A stretch of DNA of 64,000 nt from CAJOLV01 sp045631885 (lineage in GTDB: Bacteria > Bacillota_I > Bacilli_A > RFN20 > CAG-826). Both the position numbers and the translations under genes were made by a program. Each line of letters begins with the position of its first letter. The stretch's first letter is position 1. This document shows, piece after piece, positions 52,336 to 62,764 of this stretch. The notes beneath the pieces are model-generated. The model ran no database searches. It had not been told where the DNA came from and saw only the letters and a program-made list of their open reading frames with translations. The stretch spans positions 18,370 through 82,369 of the forward strand of contig JAZQVN010000039.1 of NCBI GenBank assembly GCA_045631885.1, read 5' to 3'.

Positions 52336-52929
52336 TTATTTTTCTCCCATGAAGAATGGATATCTTAGATTTTTAAGCTGTTCTTTAACCGCTTCTAAAG
52401 TAATTGGCTTAAGCATAAAACCACAAGCACCAGTCTTCCAAGCATCAAGAGAATAACCACTATAAGCAGTTAAGAAAACAATGTTAGTGCGTGGATTGAT
52501 TTCTAAAAGAATTTTACATAAATCAAACCCACTCATGTTTCTTATTTCGATATCTAAAAAGGCAAGAGCAACGTTGTTCTTTTTTGCGTATTCAATCGCT
52601 TCCTCTGTATCAGAAAAGCCAGTCACTGTCGCGTTAGGGATCGCTTCTTCTAAAACTTTGATACCACCAGAAAGAACCGCTTTTCGATCATCGACGATAA
52701 TAACGTTTGGACATTCATCGCTTTGAGCGGCAGCGGATAGCAAAAAGTTAACATCAACACCTAACATTTCTGAAAGACGTTTGATCATCATTGCATCAGG
52801 AAGACGAGTTCCGCTTTCCCATCTTGCAATTGTGGGTCTAGTGACATACATCTTATTAGCTAATGCTTGTTGAGATAGCCCTTTTTCAGTTCTTAATTTC
52901 TTTAATGCTTTAGAAAATGTTTGACTCAT
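52336..52929 (-). CDS. Response regulator with N-terminal XRE HTH and C-terminal receiver
   Basis: 197 residues from the ATG at 52929, preceded by GGTGAT; an in-frame TTG at 52941 is less likely. Residues 1-65 are an XRE helix-turn-helix (GLSQQALANKMYVTRPTIARWE). Residues 75-195 are an intact receiver: IIVDDRK pocket, LAFLDIEI phospho-Asp, LTAYSGYS and LKPI switch residues. The order DNA-binding then receiver is the reverse of typical response regulators. Phosphorylation by the adjacent kinase likely changes dimerisation on the twin palindromes at 53002 and 53125. Confidence 0.92.
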   Translation of the reverse strand: MSQTFSKALKKLRTEKGLSQQALANKMYVTRPTIARWESGTRLPDAMMIKRLSEMLGVDVNFLLSAAAQSDECPNVIIVDDRKAVLSGGIKVLEEAIPNATVTGFSDTEEAIEYAKKNNVALAFLDIEIRNMSGFDLCKILLEINPRTNIVFLTAYSGYSLDAWKTGACGFMLKPITLEAVKEQLKNLRYPFFMGEK

Positions 52930-53250
52930 TAATATCACCAAATGATTTTTATATTTCTTTTTCCATTATAAACAAATAAGACATCTAATTCTTTAAAAAA
53001 CGTTCCATTCTGGAACATTTTAATATTTATCAAAAATACCACGAGAAGTGATTTTATAGCAATTTCATACAATTGCTGTGAGATCTTTTTTATATATTTG
53101 ACATATAAAAGATAATAAAAACCCGTTCCATTCTGGAACACCTTATTAAAAATAAACAAATAAAAAAATACAATGAAAATGACTTAATAGGTAAATAATG
53201 CAATTTTTGAATAAACAAACAAATCAAAAATAACGAGGAGGTAAAGTAAA
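52930..53250. promoter_or_regulatory. Divergent regulatory region with twin 15-bp palindromes
   Basis: No gene. GTTCCATTCTGGAAC (arms GTTCCA/TGGAAC) occurs identically at 53002-53016 and 53125-53139; the matching core is 17 bp including flanks. Minus promoter: TATAAT 52970-52965, weak -35. Plus promoter: TACAAT 53169-53174, weak -35. Each palindrome centre is 37-39 bp from the first base of its -10 box, i.e. near -50 from the start, an activator position. Between them a 7-bp hairpin (53058-53064 / 53071-53077) may insulate or end transcripts. Confidence 0.7.
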
Positions 53251-53916
53251 TTGAACCTTTTATTAGTTGTAAACATCATTGTTTGCGTCGCAGCTTTTTT
53301 CGGGTTTATTTATGGTGGAATTTTATTCTTTAGACCTAAAAGAGCCCTTTATGCTCAAATGATTACTCTCGCTATGGGGGTTATCGGATTCGGTAGACTG
53401 TTCTTAGTTTGTCGAATTCTTACTGGTGGGGAGATAACTGAAACATTCCAATTAGGTTTTATCGGGATGTTCGCTAGTTTCTTATTCTTCTTCTCTGCGA
53501 ATTATGGTGCGGTCGACTCACTTATTGATGACAGCATCGGAAGAAGCACTACTAGTAAATTAGTCACTTTCCTTGCTCCAGTAGTGGTAATCGCTTTATA
53601 TATCGCCTTCTTTATTTTCGCTAATGTCAGTGTGATGTGGAAAATTTTCGCTGGAATTCTTTCTTTAACCATCGCACTTTCTACATATTTTAATATGAAA
53701 CACCTTTTAAGCCCAGATGTTGATAAAGGTGTTATTACTTGCTTAAGACCATATAACTTACTTGCGTTAATCTACGCAGTATCCGTTGTCGTGGAATGTA
53801 TCGGTTTAAGTCACGGAAATGATGTCCTTACATTTGTCGCGGGAATCATATCCGCGATAAGCATTATTCTCATCATCCCACTTATCGAGAGAGGAGTTAA
53901 GAAATGGCTAATTTAA
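53251..53916 (+). CDS. Polytopic membrane protein of unknown function
   Basis: 221 residues with about seven hydrophobic helices and short loops. TTG start at 53251, justified by GAGGAGGTAAAG 6 bp upstream. No recognised motif; the design recalls the membrane sensor halves of the LytS-like kinases without a catalytic part. It overlaps the PrsW gene by 13 bp, so the two proteins are probably made together. It leads the surface-protein operon. A ligand sensor or a partner of the protease are possible roles (inference). Confidence 0.75.
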   Translation: MNLLLVVNIIVCVAAFFGFIYGGILFFRPKRALYAQMITLAMGVIGFGRLFLVCRILTGGEITETFQLGFIGMFASFLFFFSANYGAVDSLIDDSIGRSTTSKLVTFLAPVVVIALYIAFFIFANVSVMWKIFAGILSLTIALSTYFNMKHLLSPDVDKGVITCLRPYNLLALIYAVSVVVECIGLSHGNDVLTFVAGIISAISIILIIPLIERGVKKWLI

Positions 53917-54593
53917 TTTATATCTTGTTTATTTGTATGCTTGCTCCTCTTTTATTAACTCTTCCTTTGATGAAGAGTGCTTCAAGAAGAGTAATGCTCT
54001 ATCTCATTATCGGTATTTGTGTCTCTTTATTCATTTCAGAAATCAATGGACGCATTCTTATTGCTTTTAATAATCAAATGATTTTGGTTACTACAACATT
54101 CACACCAATAACTGAAGAAATTATCAAAGCTTTACCTGTCCTTATTTATGCTTTCTTGTTCTCAGATGATCGAGAAAAATTATTACCTTTAGCGTTTGCT
54201 ACTGGTATTGGCTTTGCCTTATTTGAAAACACCGTTATCTTAGTACAAAGTATTGACAACGTTTCTATCGGTTGGGCAATTATCAGAGGTTTCTCAACCG
54301 CTTTAATGCATGGCATTTGTACCGCCGCAGTGGGATATGGTATGAGCTTTGTGAAAAAGAAAAAGAAATTATTCGTTTCTGGTACTTTCGCTTTACTTGC
54401 TCTTGCAGTTATCTATCACGGCTTATTCAACATGCTCGTTCAATCAAAGAACTTACAATATGTTGGATTCTTTATGCCTGCAGTGACATACATCCCACTA
54501 ATCATTTATCTAGTGTTCTTTGTGAGAAATAAAAAACAAAAACAAGTAGTCGCTAAACCCGCTGAAACACAGGTCCCAGCGGAAAAGCAGTAA
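53904..54593 (+). CDS. PrsW-family intramembrane protease
   Basis: 229 residues with about seven membrane helices. Family motifs: TEEIIKALPV with the conserved Glu pair (71-72), FALFENTV (Glu108) and ALMHG (His136). PrsW proteases cut anti-sigma factors or other membrane-anchored proteins near the membrane; B. subtilis PrsW cleaves RsiW. No anti-sigma gene is nearby. The following genes encode proteins with single C-terminal anchors, which makes them candidate substrates (inference). GAGAGGAG precedes the ATG. Confidence 0.85.
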   Translation: MANLIYILFICMLAPLLLTLPLMKSASRRVMLYLIIGICVSLFISEINGRILIAFNNQMILVTTTFTPITEEIIKALPVLIYAFLFSDDREKLLPLAFATGIGFALFENTVILVQSIDNVSIGWAIIRGFSTALMHGICTAAVGYGMSFVKKKKKLFVSGTFALLALAVIYHGLFNMLVQSKNLQYVGFFMPAVTYIPLIIYLVFFVRNKKQKQVVAKPAETQVPAEKQ

Positions 54594-54610
54594 AAAGAGG
54601 AGCGTTTAAT

Positions 54611-56032
54611 ATGAAAAAATTATTTAAAATATTAGCTACCGCCCTTGTTTCATCATTATTTTCAGCAGCAGTTTTCATGACTGTTAATAACAATAATGAC
54701 GCCACTCCTAAACAAGCAGAAGCAGCATCTTATTCAGGATATAAAGTTAAAGTTAACTGGAGAGTTACTAATGACTCTGACGACTGGAACGGTGCTGAGA
54801 TTGGCGTTATGGTTAAGCCAAACAATGGTCGAGGAGATGAATACTTTAAATGTTGGTCAGGCGACTTTCAAAACAGTGTTTCTTATACTGATGCCAACTA
54901 TACAACTGCTGAGATTGATTGTGGGACGGAATTTCCACATAAAATAGTCGCTTGGACTGACATCGGTACCTGGGGTCAGTATCATTATGGCGAAGCAGAT
55001 ATTACTGTGTATATCAACGGCATTAACGTCGCTAGTAGACATATCTCTTATGGTGGTTGGGGCCGTAACAAAGATTGGAACTGGGTGGAAATCAGTGAAA
55101 CTAAATACCCATACCCAGTTCAGAAAAAAATAAATATAGATTATTCAGAAAACATTGATCCTAAAGACGAAGCGACGCAACTAGTTAAGATAAGCGCTAC
55201 TGATCAATATGGTGTTAAGTGGACAACACCAGCTAGTATGCCTATTACAGTGCATAATGAATCTTATCCAGGTGAAGATATCGCGGAAAGATTAGACAAT
55301 TATGGCTTTCAATGGAAATTAAGCACTTCTAAGACCACTGAACATACCAGTAATTATTATTTCTCTTTTTCGACTGGCAGTTCAGTTTATCCAACTGTTG
55401 AAAAGATGATTACAGTCAGATTTGCTTTCCCTCTACATCTCACCATTTTAATAAATGGTGAAGTGGTTTACAAAACTATTGGTTATGAAGGAGATGTAAT
55501 TGAACTTCCTGATCTAGAAACCCCTATTGGCTATTACATTAAAGGTTATGATAAAAACAAAACAGACATGGGTACAGTCGCAAAAGATAAAGTCACTGGT
55601 AAATTTACATTTAAGTTTATTTCTGGTGATGTGACATTAACTGCGAAATTAAACGCCATTTCTTATAAGATACATTTTGATAAGAACGGAGAAAACGTTA
55701 ATAAAACAATGAATGACAAAACTGTCAGTTATAATTCGAATGCGACTCTTCCGATAAATTATTACGTACGTGAAAATTATAAATTCCTTGGCTGGAATAC
55801 GAAGGCTGATGGAGCTGGAACATTCTTTGCAGATAAAGCTAAGATTCCTAACCTTTCTTCCACAGCAGGTGAAATAGTTGTTTTATACGCACAATGGGAA
55901 CCACTCAATCCAAGTACAACCGCCTCATTATTCACAGACGGTTCATTTGGACTTATCGTTGGCGGCACAGTTGCTCTAGCGTCCATAATTGGCTTAGCGG
56001 TTTTCTTCATTAGAAAAAAACGCATTGTTTAA
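54611..56032 (+). CDS. Membrane-anchored surface protein with InlB B-repeat
   Basis: 473 residues. N-terminal signal peptide (about 1-43, ending near QAEAAS). Residues 45-260 are of unknown fold, Trp- and Tyr-rich. Residues 285-440 hold beta-grasp type repeats; the last is a typical Listeria-Bacteroides (InlB B) repeat with YKFLGWNTKADGAGT and VLYAQW. The C-terminus is one helix (GLIVGGTVALASIIGLAVFFI) plus RKKRIV, an anchor without LPXTG. Likely exposed on the surface as an adhesin or spacer. AAAGAGGAGCG precedes the ATG. Confidence 0.85.
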   Translation: MKKLFKILATALVSSLFSAAVFMTVNNNNDATPKQAEAASYSGYKVKVNWRVTNDSDDWNGAEIGVMVKPNNGRGDEYFKCWSGDFQNSVSYTDANYTTAEIDCGTEFPHKIVAWTDIGTWGQYHYGEADITVYINGINVASRHISYGGWGRNKDWNWVEISETKYPYPVQKKINIDYSENIDPKDEATQLVKISATDQYGVKWTTPASMPITVHNESYPGEDIAERLDNYGFQWKLSTSKTTEHTSNYYFSFSTGSSVYPTVEKMITVRFAFPLHLTILINGEVVYKTIGYEGDVIELPDLETPIGYYIKGYDKNKTDMGTVAKDKVTGKFTFKFISGDVTLTAKLNAISYKIHFDKNGENVNKTMNDKTVSYNSNATLPINYYVRENYKFLGWNTKADGAGTFFADKAKIPNLSSTAGEIVVLYAQWEPLNPSTTASLFTDGSFGLIVGGTVALASIIGLAVFFIRKKRIV

Positions 56033-56053
56033 TGAAAGGACGAATTATTAATT

Positions 56054-57637
56054 ATGAATAAAAAAACGACTTTCAAAATATTAACAATGGGCTTTGCTAC
56101 ATCTTTCCTATTCGCGTTAGTGGCATTTAATGGTGCAAAAGCATCTATTCCAGCTTATGCTGATGGAGGAAAAACACGAGTTGAAGTCACCAGTGGAGGT
56201 TCGACACAAGTAAGCGAATATGATGATGTCGCTACAGCATGGGATAATGCGATTTCACACGCCAATTCTACTGATGATGTAAAGATTGTTCTTGGTAATA
56301 ACTGGGAACATGAAGGAAGACTCACTATAAGTGAGAGTAAAAAGTTAACTCTTGACCTTAATGGTCATTATATAAAACGTACAATGGATGATGACTACCA
56401 AATTAGTGATGGTAGTGTTTTCCTTGTTCAAAAGAACGCAACATTCACAGTTATGGATTCTAACCCTGATGTCTTAGGATATGACGGAGTTGAGGGTGGA
56501 GTTATTACTGGTGGATCTAGTGGTAATTCAGCTGGTGGCGTTCATATCGAAGAAAAAGGCCATGTTATTTGGCAAGGTGGCACACTTTATAAATGTAATA
56601 CCGATTATGATGGTGGTGGTTTTTATCTTGATGGATCATCAGAAGAAACAAGCCTTACTATGACAGGAGGAAGAATATATGCCTGTCAAACCGTTGATAG
56701 TGCGGATAACTGCCATGGTGGTGGTATCTACATTAAAAAAGGAACGGTCAATATTAGTAACGCCACAATTGATGATTGCTATAGCGAAGATAATGGTGGT
56801 GGTATCTATATTGATGATGGATATCTTAATGTTTATAACACTGTATTCTCTAGTAACTACGCTAAAGAAGAAGGTGGTGCCTTATATTTAGCAGGCGATG
56901 CTCTTATTTATTTCAAAGATTGTATCTTTGCTGGTAATAAAGCCGATGATGATGGCGGTGCTTTATATATCAATAACAACCCTTCTGAAAAGAAGGCTGA
57001 AAAATATTCAAATTTAGGTTATCCAGCTACTATTTTTGATGGCTGTATATTTAGAAATAATAAAGCAGGATATCGAGGCGGCGCTATTTTTATCGATGAT
57101 GATAATGTTGCTTTAATCAATGTCACAATCGAACATAACGAAGCTAAATCAGGCGGCGGTGGTGTCTGGGTTGATAGTCTTAGTGATATTACATTTAAAG
57201 GAAAATGTATTGTCAAAGACAATACCTGTACAGAAAATTCCGCATTTAGAAATGTTACTTTACAAAAATGGGGTGCCTCAAAAGCTTATGTTTATAGTGC
57301 GGGCTTATACGCTGGCTCATATATTGGAATTAATTCTGACTCTAGTTCTGATGACATAGTTATTTCCTTAAAAATGAGCAAATATCAAATGCAATATTTC
57401 CACGCGGATAGTGGATCTCTTGTTATACGTGATGAACATGAAGAAGAAGCAGATATGGTGGTTACTGCCTCATTATTTGGTAATGGCTATTTCTGGGTTG
57501 CAGTTGGACTTGGAACAGCCGGCATTATCGCGGTAATAGTTGTTGTTATCTATCGTAAAAAGAAATTAGCAGCCGCTAAAGCGACTGGTAATGTCGAAGA
57601 AAATGTAAGTGAAAAAGAAGTAGAGGAGGATGAATAA
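56054..57637 (+). CDS. Surface right-handed beta-helix protein
   Basis: 527 residues. Signal peptide (about 1-36, ending near ASIPAYA). Residues 150-420 are a parallel beta-helix with about seven turns marked by GGGIYI, GGALY, GGAIFI or GGGVWV, of the polymorphic-membrane/pectate-lyase-like kind. The C-terminal helix (residues about 483-505, VAVGLGTAGIIAVIVVVIY) is followed by a RKKK stretch and an acidic cytoplasmic tail. No catalytic residues identified. It is probably a surface adhesin or carbohydrate-contacting protein. Confidence 0.85.
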   Translation: MNKKTTFKILTMGFATSFLFALVAFNGAKASIPAYADGGKTRVEVTSGGSTQVSEYDDVATAWDNAISHANSTDDVKIVLGNNWEHEGRLTISESKKLTLDLNGHYIKRTMDDDYQISDGSVFLVQKNATFTVMDSNPDVLGYDGVEGGVITGGSSGNSAGGVHIEEKGHVIWQGGTLYKCNTDYDGGGFYLDGSSEETSLTMTGGRIYACQTVDSADNCHGGGIYIKKGTVNISNATIDDCYSEDNGGGIYIDDGYLNVYNTVFSSNYAKEEGGALYLAGDALIYFKDCIFAGNKADDDGGALYINNNPSEKKAEKYSNLGYPATIFDGCIFRNNKAGYRGGAIFIDDDNVALINVTIEHNEAKSGGGGVWVDSLSDITFKGKCIVKDNTCTENSAFRNVTLQKWGASKAYVYSAGLYAGSYIGINSDSSSDDIVISLKMSKYQMQYFHADSGSLVIRDEHEEEADMVVTASLFGNGYFWVAVGLGTAGIIAVIVVVIYRKKKLAAAKATGNVEENVSEKEVEEDE

Positions 57638-57638
57638 G

Positions 57639-60600
57639 ATGAAAAAGCGTATTAAATTCTCAAGTATAGTTTGTTTTGTATTATCCTTATTTCTCTTTAT
57701 AGATAACGCGAACACTAATAGATATAAACCAGTTTTTGCTCAAGACCAAACTGTCTATCTTTCTGAAGTCAAGATGTATGAAGCTGATAACGAAGAAGCA
57801 GCAAGAACAGAATGCACAAACGATGGTTATACATTCATTAGTAAAGATGTTAACTCCGGTACAGGTAAAAAGCCCGTTTATTTGGGTTATAAAACCACAT
57901 TAAATGAAAAAGAAGCAATTTATGAAATAAGAATTCTTGCTATGGACCGCGGCTATGAAATTAAAGATAAAGCCTCGATGCAACAAGAATACATGAAACA
58001 GCAAACCGAATTAGCAGAAACGTTAGAAGCTTCTTCGATTGAGTTTGTTTCTAATTTCTCGGATGAAAGTCCAAAAGCTATCGATGCTTATAACGGCATG
58101 AATATGATTGTTGTTCCGGAAGAAGGCAATCAAAAATTCGGTGATTTCTTACTCGCTGGTAAAGGCACAAAAGATTTCTACGCTAAATTTATCGTCCAAG
58201 CTAGCTCTTCCACTTTAAATTCGGTTATTAGTTATCTTTCTGCTGGTTTAGCCCCATATGATAAAGAAGCTGAAGAAGCTGGAGAAGATAATAGCTGGGC
58301 TGCTAAGGTTATTGATAGCCCATTATGGGATGTCATCGAAGATGATTTAAGCGAAGATGAAGAAGATGATCTTCGTAAACAATATGATGATTCCGCTCAA
58401 GGATTACATAAACAATTCCAAGAATTCGCAACTAATGTTGATAACGCTTTACAACGCTATAGCGGCAATAAAATTACTGCGGATAAAAGCCTTGAAGAAT
58501 ACGTGGAAAATGTTGAAACGGTTGAAAATGATGAAACCGATTCTTTATATATTGATATTTATGAAAAATTAAATGAATATCAGGCTACTGACGCTATGCC
58601 TTTAGGCGAATACATCTTTAACTTAGGTAAAGCTACTAAAGATGAAGTTGATCTTAAGATGATTTATCCAATCGTCGATTCCATGAGCTATGCTCAGTGC
58701 AGAATGACGATGTATTCAGGCTTAGTCGGTGCTACATCTAACCTTAGTAAAAATGAGCGTTCTCCTCAATTTAATGATTTATTAGCTAAAGCCAAAGAAA
58801 AACTCAGAATCATGACAGAAAATGATGTTTATTCTATTTGGCTAAATGCTGATCCTGATTTTGAAAACGCAAAAGTGGCGTATACTTCTGATGCGATTAG
58901 AAAGAATGCAGCGCAAACTGCTTTAGAAAAAGATACATCTAACGAAGGACATGAGACAGTTGAAAGAGTTTTGAAGTGGGTTGGTATCGCTTCAAGTGCC
59001 TTAACTGTTGTTTCCTTTATTATTGGTAAATATGCTTTAGTTGGTCTATTAACCATCATTGCTAAATTCGCTTCAGCAGCAGTAGCGTCTACATTATCTA
59101 GCGTTATTGGTGTATTAACCACTATTGGTTCAGTTTTAGGACAAGTATGTATGTTCCTTGGCTTACTCATCTTAGTATTCACGATTGTTTACTATTTGTG
59201 TAGATGGATTAAGAACTTGATTGAAAAGAGCAAACCAAAAGAATATACAGATATGCCTGATTATGTTGTTGATGCTCCTAAAACTAGTAGTGGTGACGCT
59301 AACATCAAATATAAAGCTGTGAGAAATAATAAAGGAAAAATCGGCGATTTAAACGGCTACGAAGGACAAAAGGGTTGGGTTTGTATGTATACGACAAAAG
59401 ATAACCGTGTGGGTAGTCCAATTATCGCTGATAGCAATGAAAATATTTTCAATATAATTTACGGAAATAGTGAAAAACAAAACGGATATAGTTCCGTTAA
59501 CTTCTTTGGTGAAGTTAGCCCAGGTAACTGTAACACATTCGCTAAGAGCGATGATGTGAATGGCATCTATATCCATTATCACACCATGAAATCGCTTAAC
59601 AACAAGATGGCGGATGTACCAATTAGCACAACTCCATCTCTTATTGGTAAACAATATTATGGAGATATTATTGTTAGAACTGGTAAAACAGAAGCCGAAG
59701 CTAAAGATAGAATATCTGTTAAAGGTTATTACATTTTAGACCGTAATCTTACCCCTTCTCCAAGTACTACAGGTACTGCACATTATTTTAGTGATGATGA
59801 AACATATTACACTTATATCGGTTATCAACTCACAACCGATCCTAATGATGCAATTCGTGATATAAGAGTGGCGACATTCTTACCTGATGCCACTCCTAGT
59901 TTTGGTGATATAAGCTATGGCTGCGCTGGTGTAATCGGCTATAAAGCAAATACTAGTGAAGAAGATGAAGATTGTCCTAGTAATTTAACTGGACTATATG
60001 TCACTAAGAGCGCTAAAGCGGGTACTCCAATCGAAGAAGGAAAACTACATATTGTCACCGATTATAGTGAAGCAAAGGCTGGTTGGGAGCCAGTCACAAC
60101 CTTCTCTGGTGCACCATATGACTTCAATACTGTTTATATTTCAAGTGGTCTTTTCTCTACTATTGGTATCAGAATGTATAACAATTCTAATTCATGGAGT
60201 CATACCAAAACTCTTATCTATTTTGAACCAGAAGTTAAATATACAAGTGGTACAAAATATCTTTCTGGTATCTACTTCCTCCATGGTTTTGATACTGATT
60301 TGTCAAAAGGCAGTTATAGTCACCAAGATAAACTCAAATCATACATGAGTGATTTTGTAAATGAAGTGAAAAAGGTACCAAATACTGAGGTAATATCTGA
60401 TAACCTTGCTTCATCAAGTAGAGCAAATGATCATGATACTCATAGCTCACAAAAATATATGTATATTTGTTATACATATAGTTACAATCCTTATCGCGCT
60501 TTATACGATATGGCAATATATCAGACTTCACCTTATGTTGAAACTTTACCTTACACACTTTCTAAAGCGTCGACTTATTCTGATAAAAAAGCCGGTTCTG

Positions 60601-62756
60601 CCGAAGCCAATATCAATTATGTAGCAGCAAGCGTTCTTGCTCATCAAGGTGTAGGAGGCAGTTTTGCCTCTAGAGGATATCTACCTCAAAACGCATATAT
60701 CAACCAACGTTTGCTTACTACTGAACTTTTTGATGATATACACACTAGAGACCTTCCTGAAGGCATTGATTTTGGTTATAAAATGCTCAATCTTTTACCA
60801 ACTGGTTTATATGTCGCAGGTTATACAAATGGCAAAAACCCATTAACTCTTGATGATGTAATTATTTCTTCTAATTCACATTCAGGTAAACTCGAAGATA
60901 ACACAATCACATTTGATGTCAGTGGTGAAATGACTTTAAACGACCAAAAATGCGCTGGTGACTTTGTTTCTATTCAAGAAACGAAAAATCCATATTCATT
61001 AAAAGCCTATAATATCGCTTATTCCGATATTTATTATGATGATGACGATGATGATGATGTTTGGAAAGCATCGACTACTAAATATATTTATTTAAGAAAA
61101 GAAGTCATTAAAGGTAAATATATTTCTCGTGTATTTGTTGGTTCTTATTGTAAAGAAGATTACACCCCAACAAGTCAGAAAAATGCTGATGATGAATATG
61201 AAGAATTAAGTAAATCTACTGACCATCAAGCAATGATGATGGCTAATCAATCTGGCTCTGGCGAAGTTATCGTCTATAACATGGGTATTACCAAAGAATA
61301 TCAATGGACTAACTACTCTAATAAAGACGGTATATCAAAGTTAGAACCCGCCAATGAATATCAATATGCATCTTATATCTCAGTAGCCCGTACTGATAAA
61401 GAGCAAGATGCTGTGACAGGATTATTACTCTTTAGAAGTGATGATGCAAAAGCCGTTCCTGAACAAATTCAAATTCAAGGTATGACGTATTACTGTGCTA
61501 GTAATACAACTCCTTTAAGAATTGTGAAAAATGATAAAGATGGAAACGATCCTAAAAAGGATAAGATGGAATATGAGAGTTATTATCTCTATTACACTTA
61601 CAATAAAGGTGCTACTCCAGGTAAACCATTAACAGAATTATCAATTAGTAGTGATCCATTCACTTCTGGACAAGCGACTGTCCTATGTTGTAATAAAGAA
61701 GATGTCGTCTCATATGTAGATGGTAAGAAAGTCATTACCGAACCAGCGGAAATATATGGTAATGGTCATCTAAATGCCTTTATCCATACTGCTTATGAAC
61801 ACGGCAATAATACTTATTTCAATAAACTATATATCGCTGAAGGAAATAGTAAAAAAGAGGCAATGCTCTCATTATTAGAGCAAGGCTGTACAGAATTCTG
61901 CGATATGGATTTAAACGTTGATTCTGGTGGCAAATATGTTTATTTCGGCTATCGAGGTTACACGATTGATTACGATAAGGTCAAGATGCAAGCTACTGAA
62001 TCCGCTCGAGAAGCAGAACTTAAAAAACAACAGCAAGGTGCTGTCTATGATATTGTTTGTACGATTGGTCAACCTTTCCATCCAGAAGGTATCAATTCTG
62101 AAAGATATCAAATACATTATGCGCCTGTATCTAATATTAATTTGAATGCAGGTACACAAGGACCAGAAATCTATATGTACTATACTTCTACAGCAGTTGC
62201 TACTTCGTATAATAGCAAAATTGGTCCAGATTCATCTCAAATCAAATCAAACGATCCTGCCGATATATTCACCGCTCCAATCACAAAGATTGCCTTTGCA
62301 AGATATGATAGAGTGCCTTATCTAAAAGACGCAAGTGTTGAAGGCGATGGAGAAAGTAATATTTATAGATGGGAATATATTATGAGCATCGATTTCAGAA
62401 CCGTTGTTGATTTTAACGCTGGCATTGTGAAATTCGATGATGATCATGTTCCAACTGATAATAGAATTACCGCTTTCATTCAACGTGAAGATGGTAGTGC
62501 TAAGTCATGGGGTGAAATCACTGGTGGTTTCGTTTCTGAATCCATGACTGTTGGAACAATCTACCGCGTTACTGGTAATAGCGATACTGCATCAAATAAT
62601 GCACGAGTTAATACACAATATCACTTTAACTTATTCGATAACTTTGGTTCTTATCGTTCATATGAAGATTTATGTCATGGTCGTATCAACGATTTCAATA
62701 TTTATCTTAATAATGAATATAGTGAAATTCGAAAAAGAAGTTCGAGAAGAGCTTAG
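57639..62756 (+). CDS. Giant secreted repeat protein with hydrophobic helical core
   Basis: 1705 residues from the ATG at 57639; AGGAGG ends 9 bp before it, while another ATG at 57630 abuts it. Signal peptide ends near PVFAQD. The first repeat unit (YLSEVK...A...GY.F.S.D...VYLGYKTT...AI..I) is followed by a mainly helical acidic region (110-430). Residues 438-531 hold about 90 almost continuous hydrophobic residues. After this come at least six more diverged YLGYK-type units to the end; the unit recalls beta-prism/MABP-like repeats (tentative). There is no C-terminal anchor. It is homologous to the next gene. Lectin-like repeats around a hydrophobic helical segment would suit a pore-former or membrane-inserting adhesin; function unknown. 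Confidence 0.75.
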   Translation: MKKRIKFSSIVCFVLSLFLFIDNANTNRYKPVFAQDQTVYLSEVKMYEADNEEAARTECTNDGYTFISKDVNSGTGKKPVYLGYKTTLNEKEAIYEIRILAMDRGYEIKDKASMQQEYMKQQTELAETLEASSIEFVSNFSDESPKAIDAYNGMNMIVVPEEGNQKFGDFLLAGKGTKDFYAKFIVQASSSTLNSVISYLSAGLAPYDKEAEEAGEDNSWAAKVIDSPLWDVIEDDLSEDEEDDLRKQYDDSAQGLHKQFQEFATNVDNALQRYSGNKITADKSLEEYVENVETVENDETDSLYIDIYEKLNEYQATDAMPLGEYIFNLGKATKDEVDLKMIYPIVDSMSYAQCRMTMYSGLVGATSNLSKNERSPQFNDLLAKAKEKLRIMTENDVYSIWLNADPDFENAKVAYTSDAIRKNAAQTALEKDTSNEGHETVERVLKWVGIASSALTVVSFIIGKYALVGLLTIIAKFASAAVASTLSSVIGVLTTIGSVLGQVCMFLGLLILVFTIVYYLCRWIKNLIEKSKPKEYTDMPDYVVDAPKTSSGDANIKYKAVRNNKGKIGDLNGYEGQKGWVCMYTTKDNRVGSPIIADSNENIFNIIYGNSEKQNGYSSVNFFGEVSPGNCNTFAKSDDVNGIYIHYHTMKSLNNKMADVPISTTPSLIGKQYYGDIIVRTGKTEAEAKDRISVKGYYILDRNLTPSPSTTGTAHYFSDDETYYTYIGYQLTTDPNDAIRDIRVATFLPDATPSFGDISYGCAGVIGYKANTSEEDEDCPSNLTGLYVTKSAKAGTPIEEGKLHIVTDYSEAKAGWEPVTTFSGAPYDFNTVYISSGLFSTIGIRMYNNSNSWSHTKTLIYFEPEVKYTSGTKYLSGIYFLHGFDTDLSKGSYSHQDKLKSYMSDFVNEVKKVPNTEVISDNLASSSRANDHDTHSSQKYMYICYTYSYNPYRALYDMAIYQTSPYVETLPYTLSKASTYSDKKAGSAEANINYVAASVLAHQGVGGSFASRGYLPQNAYINQRLLTTELFDDIHTRDLPEGIDFGYKMLNLLPTGLYVAGYTNGKNPLTLDDVIISSNSHSGKLEDNTITFDVSGEMTLNDQKCAGDFVSIQETKNPYSLKAYNIAYSDIYYDDDDDDDVWKASTTKYIYLRKEVIKGKYISRVFVGSYCKEDYTPTSQKNADDEYEELSKSTDHQAMMMANQSGSGEVIVYNMGITKEYQWTNYSNKDGISKLEPANEYQYASYISVARTDKEQDAVTGLLLFRSDDAKAVPEQIQIQGMTYYCASNTTPLRIVKNDKDGNDPKKDKMEYESYYLYYTYNKGATPGKPLTELSISSDPFTSGQATVLCCNKEDVVSYVDGKKVITEPAEIYGNGHLNAFIHTAYEHGNNTYFNKLYIAEGNSKKEAMLSLLEQGCTEFCDMDLNVDSGGKYVYFGYRGYTIDYDKVKMQATESAREAELKKQQQGAVYDIVCTIGQPFHPEGINSERYQIHYAPVSNINLNAGTQGPEIYMYYTSTAVATSYNSKIGPDSSQIKSNDPADIFTAPITKIAFARYDRVPYLKDASVEGDGESNIYRWEYIMSIDFRTVVDFNAGIVKFDDDHVPTDNRITAFIQREDGSAKSWGEITGGFVSESMTVGTIYRVTGNSDTASNNARVNTQYHFNLFDNFGSYRSYEDLCHGRINDFNIYLNNEYSEIRKRSSRRA

Positions 62757-62764
62757 TTCCAATA

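Noticed and set aside
56520..57190. GGTGGT-rich stretch as a DNA tandem repeat
   Set aside because: The repeats are turns of the protein beta-helix (GGGIYI); the DNA copies are too diverged to be a recent tandem array.
54611..62756. LPXTG sortase-anchored proteins
   Set aside because: No LPXTG-like motif precedes the C-terminal helices; the giant protein has no C-terminal anchor at all.
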